A stretch of DNA of 43,500 nucleotides from Chloroflexota bacterium (GTDB lineage Bacteria > Chloroflexota > UBA6077 > JACCZL01): assembly GCA_030447245.1 (NCBI GenBank), contig JAUJPG010000036.1, positions 1 to 43,500 of the forward strand, written 5' to 3'. A program made the position numbers and the translations under genes. Of the stretch, positions 1 to 7,804 are shown in pieces (positions within the stretch are counted from its first letter, which is position 1; each line of letters starts with the position of its first letter). The notes beneath the pieces were generated by a model. The model did no database searches, was not told where the DNA came from, and saw only the letters and a program-made list of their open reading frames with translations.

Positions 1-2277
1 AGGTTCCCGGAGGAGCTGCGCGACGACATCCAGCGCGCGGCCACGGATGCCGACTTCGCGCGGACGCAGCGCCGCGGCGTCATCCCGGACGAGGTCGCGC
101 AGCGGATGGCCGACGAGGACGGCCGGTCGGTCGAGCGGATCATGCGCGAGGGCAAGGCCGGCAAGGCGTACTCCGAGGAGCAGACCATCGGCATCCGCAA
201 CGCGGTCGCTGGGCAGGCCGGGGTGATCCGCGAGCTGTCCGAGGAGATCGCCCAGGCGCAGGCTAACGGCATGACGCCGGACCTGCTGATTGCGCGGCGC
301 GCTGCCGAGTCGACCAAGCTCCGGGCGCTGACCGAGATTGCCGAGGGTGCGCGGGCCGAGGCGGGGCGCTCGATGCGCGCCTACCAGCAGCAGGCGCGGG
401 CGATCGACATGGACCCGAACGCGGCCATCGCCCGTATCCGCGAGAAGATCGCCGACCCGGCCGAGTTCACCAAGATCGTGGACGAGTACACCGCCGCGGT
501 GCGCGATGGCTCAGACCCGATCCAGCTCGCCAAGCTCTGGGCGAAGGTCGAGCGCGGGGAGATCGACAAGGCGGACGTGTTCAACCTGTACCGCCGCTTC
601 AACATGCTCTCGGGGCCGCGCACCTTCGAGGTGAACGCGCTGAGCGGCGCGGTGAACCTGGGTTATGAGGTGGCGACGCAGGCAGCAGGCCAGGTCGGCA
701 AGGGCAGGCTCGCCGAAGCGGCGGCCGAGGTGGCCGCGCCTCTCAAGGCGGCGGGCAGGGCGTTTGAGAACCTGGTCGAGACGATGCGCCACGGCGTGAC
801 GGCCGAGCAGGCGGCGCGCGGCGACATCCCGCGCAACCTGTCGGCGCGCACGGACAACCCTGTCGCCAAGGCCGCGCTGACCGTGATGGAGCTACCCGAC
901 CGGCTGAACGCATCGGTTGACCAGTTCTACCGCACGCTCACCGAGGAGTGGGCTGCTACGCTGCTCGCCCACAAGCAGGCCCGCGCGGCCGGGCTGAACC
1001 CGCGCTCGGAGGCATGGGCTGAGACGACAGCCGATAACCTGGCGAAGATCCGCGAGGACGTGACCAAGTACCCCGAGGTCAAGCAGATGGCCGACCACGT
1101 CACCTTCGCGGAGGAGCCGGGCGAGATGGGTAAGAAGCTGGAGGGGCTCAAGCGCGGTGGCGGCACCAGTTCGGTGGTGGTCAACTTCATCATGCCGTTC
1201 ATCCGCACGCCCTACAACATCGCCTCGCGGGCCGTGGACATCTCGCCGATCGGCCCGGCCCGCACGGCACTGGAAGCGACGACGGGCCTCGGGCGTGGAA
1301 CGGAGAACCTGTCGCGGCGGGTGCGGGACAACGTGCTCGGCACGGCCGCGGCGGTGTGGGCCTACGACCAGGCGATGCAGGGCAACATCACCGGCAAGGG
1401 CCCAGACGACCCCGAGAAGACCGCCGAGCTCCGCGCGACCGGCTGGCAGCCGTACTCAGTCAAGGTTGGCGATCAGTATTGGAGCTACGCCAACTTCGCG
1501 CCCTTCTCGCTGGCGCTGTCCTCGGGAGCTGCCGCGGCCGAGGCCCAGAAGTACGCCAAGGAGGGCAAGTCGGACGTCGTGGCGATGCTCGGCGACGCGG
1601 CGTATCGGACTACAGCGGTCGTGACGGACATGACCGTCCTGGCCGGCATCGGCGCAGTGGTGAAGGCGACCCAGGACCCTGACCGCTACGGCACCCAGTT
1701 TCTCTCGCAGATGCTCTCGTCGCTGATCCCGGCCGGCTCGGCGCTCAACACGGTGGGACAGGCTACGGACCCGATCCTCCGGCGTAGCGAGCCGGCGTCT
1801 AAGGTCGGTATGCCCGCCCAGATAGGTCAGAACCTTCAAGCGCGCGTACCGGGTCTACGCGAGAACGTGCCGCCAGCAACCGACCCGCTGGGCCGCGACC
1901 TGCCTAATCCATTGCAGGGTGCCGGGGCGCTCAACCCGTTCCGCCCGACGACTGAGCGGCCCGATCCTACGATCCAGGCCTATCTCGACGCGGGCGTTGA
2001 CATCGGCAAGGCACCCGATAAGCTCGAGGGCGTCGAACTGGGGCCTGCCGAGCAGCGTCGTTATCAGCGCGTGATCGGCCAGGCTATCGAAGAGATCACG
2101 CCGCGGTTTACGGGAAGTCCAGCCTACCAGCGTGCATCGCCGGCGCTTCGTAAGGAGTTGCTCGAAGACGCGAAGCGCGCGGCCCAGCAGGTCGCGCAGG
2201 GCCGGATGATGGCCGAGCTAGGGCCGGAGTACCGCGATCGGCTGCGCGCGACCGTGACGGCTGGAGCAAGCCGATGA
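1..2277 (+). CDS. large internal virion protein, LPD38-like (5' partial)
   Basis: The frame is open from the first base, so the gene starts outside the window; an ATG at 106 is internal. At least 758 residues are present. Nothing enzymatic is visible. The first third is helical and charged. Residues around 385-420 hold VVNFIMPFIRTPYNIA and a SPIGP motif, and around 480-500 a GWQPYSVKVGDQYWSYA segment followed by small-residue helices. That order matches my memory of the large polyvalent protein-associated domain LPD38, found in giant internal virion proteins of podoviruses that are ejected with the DNA. The hydrophobic helices fit a role in crossing the envelope. It may be the C-terminal part of the protein truncated at the right edge of the window. 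The virion-protein role is fairly secure; the LPD38 label is from motif memory. Confidence 0.7.
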   Translation, partial: RFPEELRDDIQRAATDADFARTQRRGVIPDEVAQRMADEDGRSVERIMREGKAGKAYSEEQTIGIRNAVAGQAGVIRELSEEIAQAQANGMTPDLLIARRAAESTKLRALTEIAEGARAEAGRSMRAYQQQARAIDMDPNAAIARIREKIADPAEFTKIVDEYTAAVRDGSDPIQLAKLWAKVERGEIDKADVFNLYRRFNMLSGPRTFEVNALSGAVNLGYEVATQAAGQVGKGRLAEAAAEVAAPLKAAGRAFENLVETMRHGVTAEQAARGDIPRNLSARTDNPVAKAALTVMELPDRLNASVDQFYRTLTEEWAATLLAHKQARAAGLNPRSEAWAETTADNLAKIREDVTKYPEVKQMADHVTFAEEPGEMGKKLEGLKRGGGTSSVVVNFIMPFIRTPYNIASRAVDISPIGPARTALEATTGLGRGTENLSRRVRDNVLGTAAAVWAYDQAMQGNITGKGPDDPEKTAELRATGWQPYSVKVGDQYWSYANFAPFSLALSSGAAAAEAQKYAKEGKSDVVAMLGDAAYRTTAVVTDMTVLAGIGAVVKATQDPDRYGTQFLSQMLSSLIPAGSALNTVGQATDPILRRSEPASKVGMPAQIGQNLQARVPGLRENVPPATDPLGRDLPNPLQGAGALNPFRPTTERPDPTIQAYLDAGVDIGKAPDKLEGVELGPAEQRRYQRVIGQAIEEITPRFTGSPAYQRASPALRKELLEDAKRAAQQVAQGRMMAELGPEYRDRLRATVTAGASR

Positions 2278-2279
2278 GA

Positions 2280-2510
2280 TCAGGGCAGGCGAAGTCTGGG
2301 GCGCTCCAAGCGGACGACCTCGAAGCCTACGTTATCAGTGCGGACAATCTGCCAGCCGTCTTCGCCAACGGCCTTCCACACCCGATCATACGCCGCGCGA
2401 TCCGTCAGCATGACCGCTTGTCGCTCATAGGACAGAGACGGAGCGGCGAGTGCGGTTCCGAGTCCGGCCAGCCAGCCGATCAGCAACCAGATCGCGGCTT
2501 GGCGTCGCAC
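2280..2510 (-). CDS. small exported protein, candidate moron
   Basis: A reverse-strand gene inside a rightward structural operon. Read from GTG at 2510 it gives about 76 residues: a basic MRRQ start, a hydrophobic stretch (AAIWLLIGWLAGLGTALAA) with a plausible signal-peptidase site after ALA or LAA, then a short charged domain containing WKAVGEDGWQIVR, reminiscent of DUF4177-type small domains. The same frame extends to ATG at 2546. I prefer GTG 2510 because a GTGCTACACT promoter lies at 2518-2527 and would start transcription exactly at this codon. Its stop lies just past the end of the LPD38-like gene. Own promoter, opposite strand and export signal are typical of lysogenically expressed morons. 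The function is unknown. Confidence 0.55.
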   Translation of the reverse strand: MRRQAAIWLLIGWLAGLGTALAAPSLSYERQAVMLTDRAAYDRVWKAVGEDGWQIVRTDNVGFEVVRLERPRLRLP

Positions 2511-2517
2511 GCCGCCC

Positions 2518-2527
2518 AGTGTAGCAC
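2518..2527 (-). promoter_or_regulatory. extended -10 promoter for the reverse-strand exported-protein gene
   Basis: Read on the minus strand this is GTGCTACACT: an extended -10 (TGC) plus TACACT, followed by seven bases and then the GTG at 2510. The -35 position (2541-2546, ATGTTA) is poor, as is common with extended -10 promoters. The identical decamer forms the -10 region of the repressor promoter at 24892-24901. Confidence 0.45.
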
Positions 2528-2544
2528 GAGCGAGGGGGTCTAAC

Positions 2545-4254
2545 ATGGCGATCAGCGTTACCCCGGGCCAGCGGCTGACCCGTGACGAGTGGGAGGCGCT
2601 ATTCCAGCAGCACGGACTGGCGAAAGCGAATGCTTACCCTGTCAACGTCTCAGCGTCCAAGCCACTCAAAGACCAGGTGTTGTCTGGTGAGGATCAGCGT
2701 CCGGTCTACCGCTACTACGCCACTGACGGCACCTACGTCGAGGCTCGCACTGCCGACAATGGCGAGGACTTTGAGATCGTCAGCTACAAGCCGTCAAAGC
2801 AGGCAGAGCAGGCGGCTGGGACTGATCAGAACACTCCCGCAGCCCGCGAAGCCGCCCGCCTCGAAGCCGAACGCGCCCGCAACCGCAGCCTGCCGCCCGA
2901 CCAGGACCCGCGCGATGAGACTGACGCCCAGCGCGCGGCGCGGGCCGACGCAACGCGCAAGGAGCAGGAAGCCAAGGCAGAGGCCACGCGCAAGGAGCAG
3001 GAGGCGAAGGCTGAGCGCGAGCGCAAGGAAGCTGAGGCCGCGGCCGCGCGGCCGCCCCAGGAGCGGGTGAACCCGGCCGACCCGACCAAGCGCCAGGTCT
3101 GGAATCCAACATCGAAGGCGTGGGAGGACGCCGGCGCGGTCGCGCAGAAGCCGGACAAGCCCGACCCCGGCCAGCTCGTCACGGGCGGCGACGGCAAGAA
3201 ATACCGCGTCCGTGTCGGGCCGAACAACGAGACAATTGTTGAGGAGACTGCTGTCCCAGCAGAGGTCAAGCCGCCCCAGAACGTCATCAAGCGCGGCGAC
3301 GATGGCCGCGACTACGTCCTGAGCGTTGACGCGCAGGGTAATGGCATCAGCCGCCCCGTGGAGGGATCCTCGGGTGGTCGCCCCAAGCCGCGCGAGCGGA
3401 TGAAGGATCCGGCTGGCGGCCCGGACCTGGAGCTCCAGGACGATGGCACCTGGACGCCGATCAAGGTTGAGGGGCGGCCCGAGGCGCCCGATATCCCAGC
3501 CCTGCGTGGCGAGTTCGGCTCGATCGCGACGGAGCTCTCTGAGCTATCGCGGCAGCTCGAGGCGGAGGTTGGCGCCGGGCGACTGACCCCGGATCGGGCG
3601 ACCTCGATCTTCAACGCGCGCCACGCCGCGGCGACCACGCGGGTCAACGAGATCAAGACGATCGTCGACTCGGCGCGTGGCATCTACGGCGACCAGGTGG
3701 CCCAGCGCGGGCAGTCGCTGGCGGATGAAGCGAACCGGCGCTCTACCGCCGCGAGCACCTATGCCACGGCTACTGGCGCGTTCAACAACCTGTTCGACAA
3801 GCCGATGCCAGGCGCTGGTCAGTACGCCTCAGCAGCGTTCGAGCAACTCCTCGGCATGGCGCGCAAGCATGCCGAGGCGTCCGGCGCGCCGGCCCAGCAG
3901 CGCCCCGAGATAGCTATGCCGCGCTCGGCCCAGCAGATCCTCGAGATGGAGCTTCCGGGCGGCATCAGATTCTCGGTGAACTCGCCGGGCGGGGGCGATG
4001 GCGGCGGGGGCGCGGCTGCTCAGCCGGTCATCACGCCTGGCAACCTGCCCGACCCGACGCAGATCGGCCCGGCGGTGCCCGATAGCGGTGGGGCCGGGCC
4101 GAGTCCTGACCTGGTGCCGCCGTCTGCCGACAATGCGGCGATCGGCACGCAGTACGACGTGGAGAAGACGGTCGGGATGCTCGCCGACCCCGACGACGAC
4201 GAGTGGAACTCGGCGCTGACGACCGCGGCGAAGCGGTTCGGCTTCGCCGCGTAG
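2545..4254 (+). CDS. virion structural protein with central coiled coil
   Basis: 569 residues, not recognised by family. Residues 1-75 form a compact domain (TRDEWEALFQQHGLAKANAYP; YRYYATDGTYVEA). Residues about 95-175 are a long Arg/Glu/Ala helix with a duplicated ATRKEQEAKAE segment, predicted to be coiled coil. The middle has several short beta-type modules (GGDGKKYRVRVGPNNETIVEE). The C-terminal third has another helical region and a Gly/Pro-rich linker. A GGGGG ribosome-binding site precedes ATG 2545. Position between internal virion proteins and fibre-like genes suggests an internal or adaptor virion protein. This is inference from place and composition only. Confidence 0.7.
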   Translation: MAISVTPGQRLTRDEWEALFQQHGLAKANAYPVNVSASKPLKDQVLSGEDQRPVYRYYATDGTYVEARTADNGEDFEIVSYKPSKQAEQAAGTDQNTPAAREAARLEAERARNRSLPPDQDPRDETDAQRAARADATRKEQEAKAEATRKEQEAKAERERKEAEAAAARPPQERVNPADPTKRQVWNPTSKAWEDAGAVAQKPDKPDPGQLVTGGDGKKYRVRVGPNNETIVEETAVPAEVKPPQNVIKRGDDGRDYVLSVDAQGNGISRPVEGSSGGRPKPRERMKDPAGGPDLELQDDGTWTPIKVEGRPEAPDIPALRGEFGSIATELSELSRQLEAEVGAGRLTPDRATSIFNARHAAATTRVNEIKTIVDSARGIYGDQVAQRGQSLADEANRRSTAASTYATATGAFNNLFDKPMPGAGQYASAAFEQLLGMARKHAEASGAPAQQRPEIAMPRSAQQILEMELPGGIRFSVNSPGGGDGGGGAAAQPVITPGNLPDPTQIGPAVPDSGGAGPSPDLVPPSADNAAIGTQYDVEKTVGMLADPDDDEWNSALTTAAKRFGFAA

Positions 4255-4269
4255 ACAAAGGGAGAGGGC

Positions 4270-4701
4270 ATGAGTAAATCAGACTATTTAGAGGCCGCTC
4301 TACTCAGGCACGTATTCAGAAACACCGGACTCGCGGTCCCGGCCAACGTGTACGTATCGCTCCATACGGCAGACCCAACTGATGCCGGCACTGGCGCGGA
4401 GGTTACGGGCGGGGCCTACGCCCGCGTCACGGCGACGACAGGCACCAGCGGCACCGGCGCCGGCGCCGTGTTCGGTGCGCCGGCGGCGAGCGGCGCTGCC
4501 CAGCGCGTGAGCAACGCCGCGGCGATCACGTTCCCCACGCCAACGGCCAACTGGGGCACGGTAGGTTTTTTCGGTATCTGGGACGCGCTTACCGCTGGAA
4601 ATCTCCTCTATCACGGGGCTCTAACCACTGCTCGGACAATCAACTCCGGGGATGGCGCGCCGTCGTTCGCCATTGGGGCCCTCACAATTGACGAGAGCTA
4701 A
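4270..4701 (+). CDS. conserved phage protein, fibre/minor structural type
   Basis: 143 residues after a strong GGGAGAGGG site. The pattern of VYVSLHTADPTDAGTG, a GGAYAR motif, NAAAITFP, NWGTVGFFGIWDA and NLLYHGAL is that of a widespread phage family usually annotated as tail fibre or minor structural protein; I recognise the pattern but not a curated function. It starts the run of small structural genes that continues to the capsid region. Confidence 0.7.
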   Translation: MSKSDYLEAALLRHVFRNTGLAVPANVYVSLHTADPTDAGTGAEVTGGAYARVTATTGTSGTGAGAVFGAPAASGAAQRVSNAAAITFPTPTANWGTVGFFGIWDALTAGNLLYHGALTTARTINSGDGAPSFAIGALTIDES

Positions 4702-4710
4702 GACGCTGCT

Positions 4711-5019
4711 ATGAACGCCTACTTCCTGGTCGACCTGGCCGCGACGCCCAACGCCGCCGGCCGCCTACAACGCCAGTACAACCGCCTGGCAAAGACGCTC
4801 GGCATCCGTGAGCGGTCACATGAGATCGGGCACGGCAGGCTGTCACTCGACTCTAAGCTCGCCATCGTGCAAGGAGAATGTACGACCGCCGAGCGGGACG
4901 CGATCCTGGCCGATAAGGCCACGCTGCTCGGCGCCTACGACCCACTGACGGGCGCGGTGGATCAGTCCGTTAGAGACTATCTCGTCGCCAACGTCGCGGC
5001 GTGGGAAGGGCCGCCCTAA
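4711..5019 (+). CDS. small phage protein of unknown function
   Basis: 102 residues, no recognised domain. The N-terminus (MNAYFLVDLAATPNAAGRLQ) is followed by helical segments and an acidic C-terminal half (TTAERDAILADKATLLGAYD). The stop TAA shares a base with the ATG of the next gene at 5019, so the two are probably translationally coupled. Presumed structural or assembly protein from its position. Confidence 0.6.
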   Translation: MNAYFLVDLAATPNAAGRLQRQYNRLAKTLGIRERSHEIGHGRLSLDSKLAIVQGECTTAERDAILADKATLLGAYDPLTGAVDQSVRDYLVANVAAWEGPP

Positions 5020-5693
5020 TGCCCGAGTCGTTCACACAGTTGCCGCCCGACAGCACCGGGAAGCGTCTCCGAACGCGGGAGCGCGTCATCGGGGCCAACA
5101 CGATCCAAGAACAGTTCGTCATTCCGATCGAGGACAAGGTTGTTACCTACACCGGGCGAGTCTCGACGTTCCGCACACCGGGCCGTGCGGGCACGACGGG
5201 ACAGAAGATCTTCGCCTTGCACAATGCGACCGGTTCAACCGTGCTGGTCGAGGTGCGGAAGGTCGCGATCGACCTGGCGATGACGGTCGTCAAGGCGCTC
5301 ACGGTCCTGCCGCCGATCATCCGCGTCCACCGCGTGACGGTGCTTCCGACCAACGGCACGGCCGGAGCCAAAGCGCCGCTCGACACCACGCAAACATCCT
5401 CGGCGAGCGTCACCGTCTTCGGCGACGCCTCGGCAGACGGCACGTCCTCAGCAGCCGCGCTGGCCGCGACGATCCCGGCCGGTAGCATCCTCTCACAGGA
5501 GTACGCGCCGCGGTTCATTACGGCAGCGGGCTACGAGATGTTCGACCGCGCGGAGCTGCTGGAGGATCGCGGCATCATCCTGCGCGCCCTGGAAGGGATC
5601 GTCGTCAATCTGGACTACACGGCCGCGGGGCAGAACCCGACCACGGATATGTGGACGGTTAGCTGCGAGTGGGCGGAGTACACCCTCCCATAA
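5019..5693 (+). CDS. probable virion structural protein
   Basis: About 224 residues from ATG 5019, chosen over the in-frame ATG at 5001 because a GGGAAGGG site sits 8-10 bases before 5019 and the upstream start would overlap the previous gene. The protein is rich in beta-forming and small residues (LHNATGSTVLVEVRKVAIDLAM; WTVSCEWAEYTLP), without transmembrane segments or enzyme motifs. Likely a beta-sandwich capsid- or tail-associated protein; the family is not recognised. Confidence 0.6.
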   Translation: MPESFTQLPPDSTGKRLRTRERVIGANTIQEQFVIPIEDKVVTYTGRVSTFRTPGRAGTTGQKIFALHNATGSTVLVEVRKVAIDLAMTVVKALTVLPPIIRVHRVTVLPTNGTAGAKAPLDTTQTSSASVTVFGDASADGTSSAAALAATIPAGSILSQEYAPRFITAAGYEMFDRAELLEDRGIILRALEGIVVNLDYTAAGQNPTTDMWTVSCEWAEYTLP

Positions 5694-5707
5694 GGGCGGG
5701 GTAGCGC

Positions 5708-7168
5708 ATGACCGCCGCCCTCCAGTTCGCCTCTCTCAACCCAGGCGCCGCGCAGTCGCGTTACTCGCAGCTTGTCCGCGAAACGGCGGGCCTGGTCGCC
5801 TACTGGCGGCTGGGCGAGTCGAGCGGAACGGTCGCCTATGACGAGCATCGTGGTGATGCCCCGGGCCTCACGCATGATGGAACGCACAACGGTCCGCTGC
5901 TCAACCAGGCTGGGCTTCTCCTCAACGACGTGAGCACCGCCGTGCTCTACGACGGCGTCAACGACGACACGACCATTCCCGATGCCGACGCGCTAAGTCC
6001 CCAGGCAGGGGCTGCCGGCAAGATCAGCATAGAGGCGTGGATCAGACCGGGCTCTCCGCTTCAAAACGGTATCGTCGTCACCAAGTTTGGCACAGCCACG
6101 ACGGCCGAGTACCGGCTCAGGATCACTAGCACCGGTGTCGTTGGCCTGCTCATTATGGATTCCGCCGGCGCCACCATCTCACAGATCGATTCAGCGGTCG
6201 GCGTCATCGTCGCTGACACGACGTACCACATAGTCGGGACCTACGATGTGGCGACCGGCACCGGCAACGTCTACGTCAACGGCTCTTTGTCTGCCACCAC
6301 AAACACGGGCGTCGGCACACCGGTGAACAGCACCGGCCCCATCTGGATCGGACAACGCGGCGATGCCGTCAACTACTTCAAGGGCGTCATTGACGAGGTC
6401 GCGCTCTACAACGTTGTACTGTCGCAGACGACGATCAGCGAGCACTACAACGCGGGGATCCCGGTTGGTGCTGCCCTCGCCGGCGCAGTCACGGCGTCCT
6501 CGGCAACGGCTGCCACGCTCTCGCTTGACCACGCGCTCGCAGGATCGATTGCCGGCACAGCAGCCGCTGCCACAACCCGCCTAACTCTGGAGCACGCCCT
6601 CGCCTCTGCCGTTGCAGGGACGTCTGCCACGTCGGCCACGCCGCTCACGCTCAATCACGCACTGGTCGGCGCATCGGCTGGCCTCGGCGCCACGGCTGCC
6701 GATCTGTCGGTCGGGGCCGGGTCCGCTGCTGCGCTGGCCGGTGCTGTCCTCGCGGTATCGGCCACCAGCGGCCAGCTCACCGGGCCGATCGACCTCTACG
6801 CCGTCGTCATCGGCTCGTCCGCTGCCGGCGCCACCGGGCTATCGCTGGAGCACGCGGCGACCGGGACGAGCGTCGGCACCGCGGGGACGTCGGGCGATCT
6901 GGTTGGCGTGCTGCCGGCAATCATTACCGAGTGGGGACCACAGCCACGCGCCGACGTGTATCCAGTCGGCATCCCTCACGCCGATGTGACTGTCGTCCTG
7001 CTGGCCGCGATCGTGGCTCCTGTGGACGTGGTCGCCAGCGTCGCGATGGTCGACGTCGAGGCCAGCGTCTATCCGGTCGCGCCGCCGGCGGCGAACGTGA
7101 CGCAGGTGGCCGACCTGAGCGGCTACGTACCGATCGAGACTCGCGCGGAGGTGACCAGTGGCGTCTGA
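5708..7168 (+). CDS. LamG/concanavalin-like fibre protein with Ala-rich repeats
   Basis: 486 residues. Residues about 25-255 form a LamG-type jelly roll: LVAYWRLGESSGT at its start, ISIEAWIRPG, TYHIVGTYD, VYVNG, IWIGQRG and a closing GVIDEVALYN motif, all characteristic of laminin-G-like glycan-binding domains. Residues about 255-400 are tandem repeats of roughly 25 residues built on ALAG-x-x-ATSAT-x-LTLEH. The C-terminus is Val/Pro-rich. Together this looks like a receptor- or glycan-binding fibre with a repetitive stalk. The stop overlaps the start of the next gene. Confidence 0.75.
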   Translation: MTAALQFASLNPGAAQSRYSQLVRETAGLVAYWRLGESSGTVAYDEHRGDAPGLTHDGTHNGPLLNQAGLLLNDVSTAVLYDGVNDDTTIPDADALSPQAGAAGKISIEAWIRPGSPLQNGIVVTKFGTATTAEYRLRITSTGVVGLLIMDSAGATISQIDSAVGVIVADTTYHIVGTYDVATGTGNVYVNGSLSATTNTGVGTPVNSTGPIWIGQRGDAVNYFKGVIDEVALYNVVLSQTTISEHYNAGIPVGAALAGAVTASSATAATLSLDHALAGSIAGTAAAATTRLTLEHALASAVAGTSATSATPLTLNHALVGASAGLGATAADLSVGAGSAAALAGAVLAVSATSGQLTGPIDLYAVVIGSSAAGATGLSLEHAATGTSVGTAGTSGDLVGVLPAIITEWGPQPRADVYPVGIPHADVTVVLLAAIVAPVDVVASVAMVDVEASVYPVAPPAANVTQVADLSGYVPIETRAEVTSGV

Positions 7169-7526
7169 CATCGAATTGCACCGCAAGGCCGGCTCAACCA
7201 TCGAGATGAACCTCGTCGTCAAGAATCAGGCGGGCGTCGTCTTGACCCCGCTGGCTCTGACCGCGGCCTGGTTCACGCTCAAGACCTCGAAGGAGCTGGC
7301 CGATTCCAGCGCGAGCCTGACCAAGAGCATCGGCACCGGAATCACCGTGACCGATCCCGGCACGCCGGGCGGGCTGAACGTCAAGCTGGCACCGGCTGAC
7401 ACGGCAAGTCTCACACCGGGCGTCTACTACTGGGACGTCAAGATTCTGGAGCCGGACGGCGACGCCTGGTCGGTGGCCGACGGGACGCTGATTCTGGAGT
7501 ACGGCGTGCGGCGGGGGGTTGTGTGA
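7158..7526 (+). CDS. small Ig-like structural protein (BppU N-terminal type)
   Basis: 122 residues from GTG 7158, overlapping the fibre gene by 11 bases. The sequence shape (STIEMNLVVKNQAGVVLTPL, a tract of alternating beta residues, LTPGVYYWDVKILEPDG) resembles the small beta-sandwich domain at the N-terminus of baseplate/tail proteins such as BppU. The likely role is a tail or fibre attachment piece. The resemblance is by pattern only. Confidence 0.55.
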   Translation: MASDIELHRKAGSTIEMNLVVKNQAGVVLTPLALTAAWFTLKTSKELADSSASLTKSIGTGITVTDPGTPGGLNVKLAPADTASLTPGVYYWDVKILEPDGDAWSVADGTLILEYGVRRGVV

Positions 7527-7684
7527 TCGCCGAGGATCCGCGGCTCCGGGTGCGGCTGGAGAAGTGGCGCTGTGGCAACTGTGCCGGCGTGCTGGCGCAG
7601 CTCGACTTTGCCAAGCCGACCGAGCTCATCGTCAAGTGCTCCAGGTGTAACACGCTCAACGTGCTACGGGTTGTTGCCAACTAG
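7523..7684 (+). CDS. Com-like zinc-ribbon protein
   Basis: 53 residues from GTG 7523, overlapping the previous stop by four bases. Two cysteine pairs are visible, CGNC near residue 18 and CSRC near residue 40, in the arrangement WRCGNCAGVLAQLDF ... LIVKCSRCNTLNVLR. This matches the Com family first known from phage Mu, where Com activates translation of the mom DNA-modification gene by binding its mRNA. No mom-like gene is visible nearby, so the role here is open; it could bind the structured leader RNA immediately downstream. Confidence 0.7.
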   Translation: MIAEDPRLRVRLEKWRCGNCAGVLAQLDFAKPTELIVKCSRCNTLNVLRVVAN

Positions 7685-7698
7685 GTTTGTGCTACACT
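7671..7698 (+). promoter_or_regulatory. promoter ahead of the capsid module
   Basis: TTGTTG at 7671-7676, a 16-base spacer, then an extended -10 TGC-TACACT ending at 7698. Predicted transcription start is near 7705. The decamer GTGCTACACT (7689-7698) is the same as that in the repressor promoter. The transcript would meet a strong terminator after about 70 nt. Confidence 0.5.
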
Positions 7699-7728
7699 GA
7701 GCGCACAACTGCATAGCTAAGGCCCAAC

Positions 7729-7774
7729 GAGGCCCGACCAAAGACCTACAAGGTCCGTGGTCGGGCCTCTTTTT
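7729..7774 (+). terminator. strong intrinsic terminator between promoter and scaffold gene
   Basis: A perfect 12-bp stem GAGGCCCGACCA (7729-7740) / TGGTCGGGCCTC (7758-7769) with an inner 5-bp stem (GACCT/AGGTC), followed by TTTTT (7770-7774). It ends the upstream structural transcription unit and also the short transcript from the promoter at 7671-7698, so scaffold and capsid expression would need read-through or antitermination. Confidence 0.85.
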
Positions 7775-7804
7775 GTGTCCGCCCCCGGACCGGGGAGCGG
7801 ATGC

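Noticed and set aside
2274..2543. Plus-strand 89-residue frame overlapping the LPD38-like stop
   Set aside because: Sequence is Gln/Ser/Arg-rich without hydrophobic pattern and is antisense to a frame with a clear signal peptide and promoter; probably a shadow.
4561..4575. T-run at 4565 as a terminator
   Set aside because: No stem precedes it and it is coding (GFF) inside the conserved gene 4270-4701.
7757..7804. Upstream GTG extension of the scaffold gene
   Set aside because: It lies in the right arm of the terminator; a Shine-Dalgarno site supports GTG 7805 instead.
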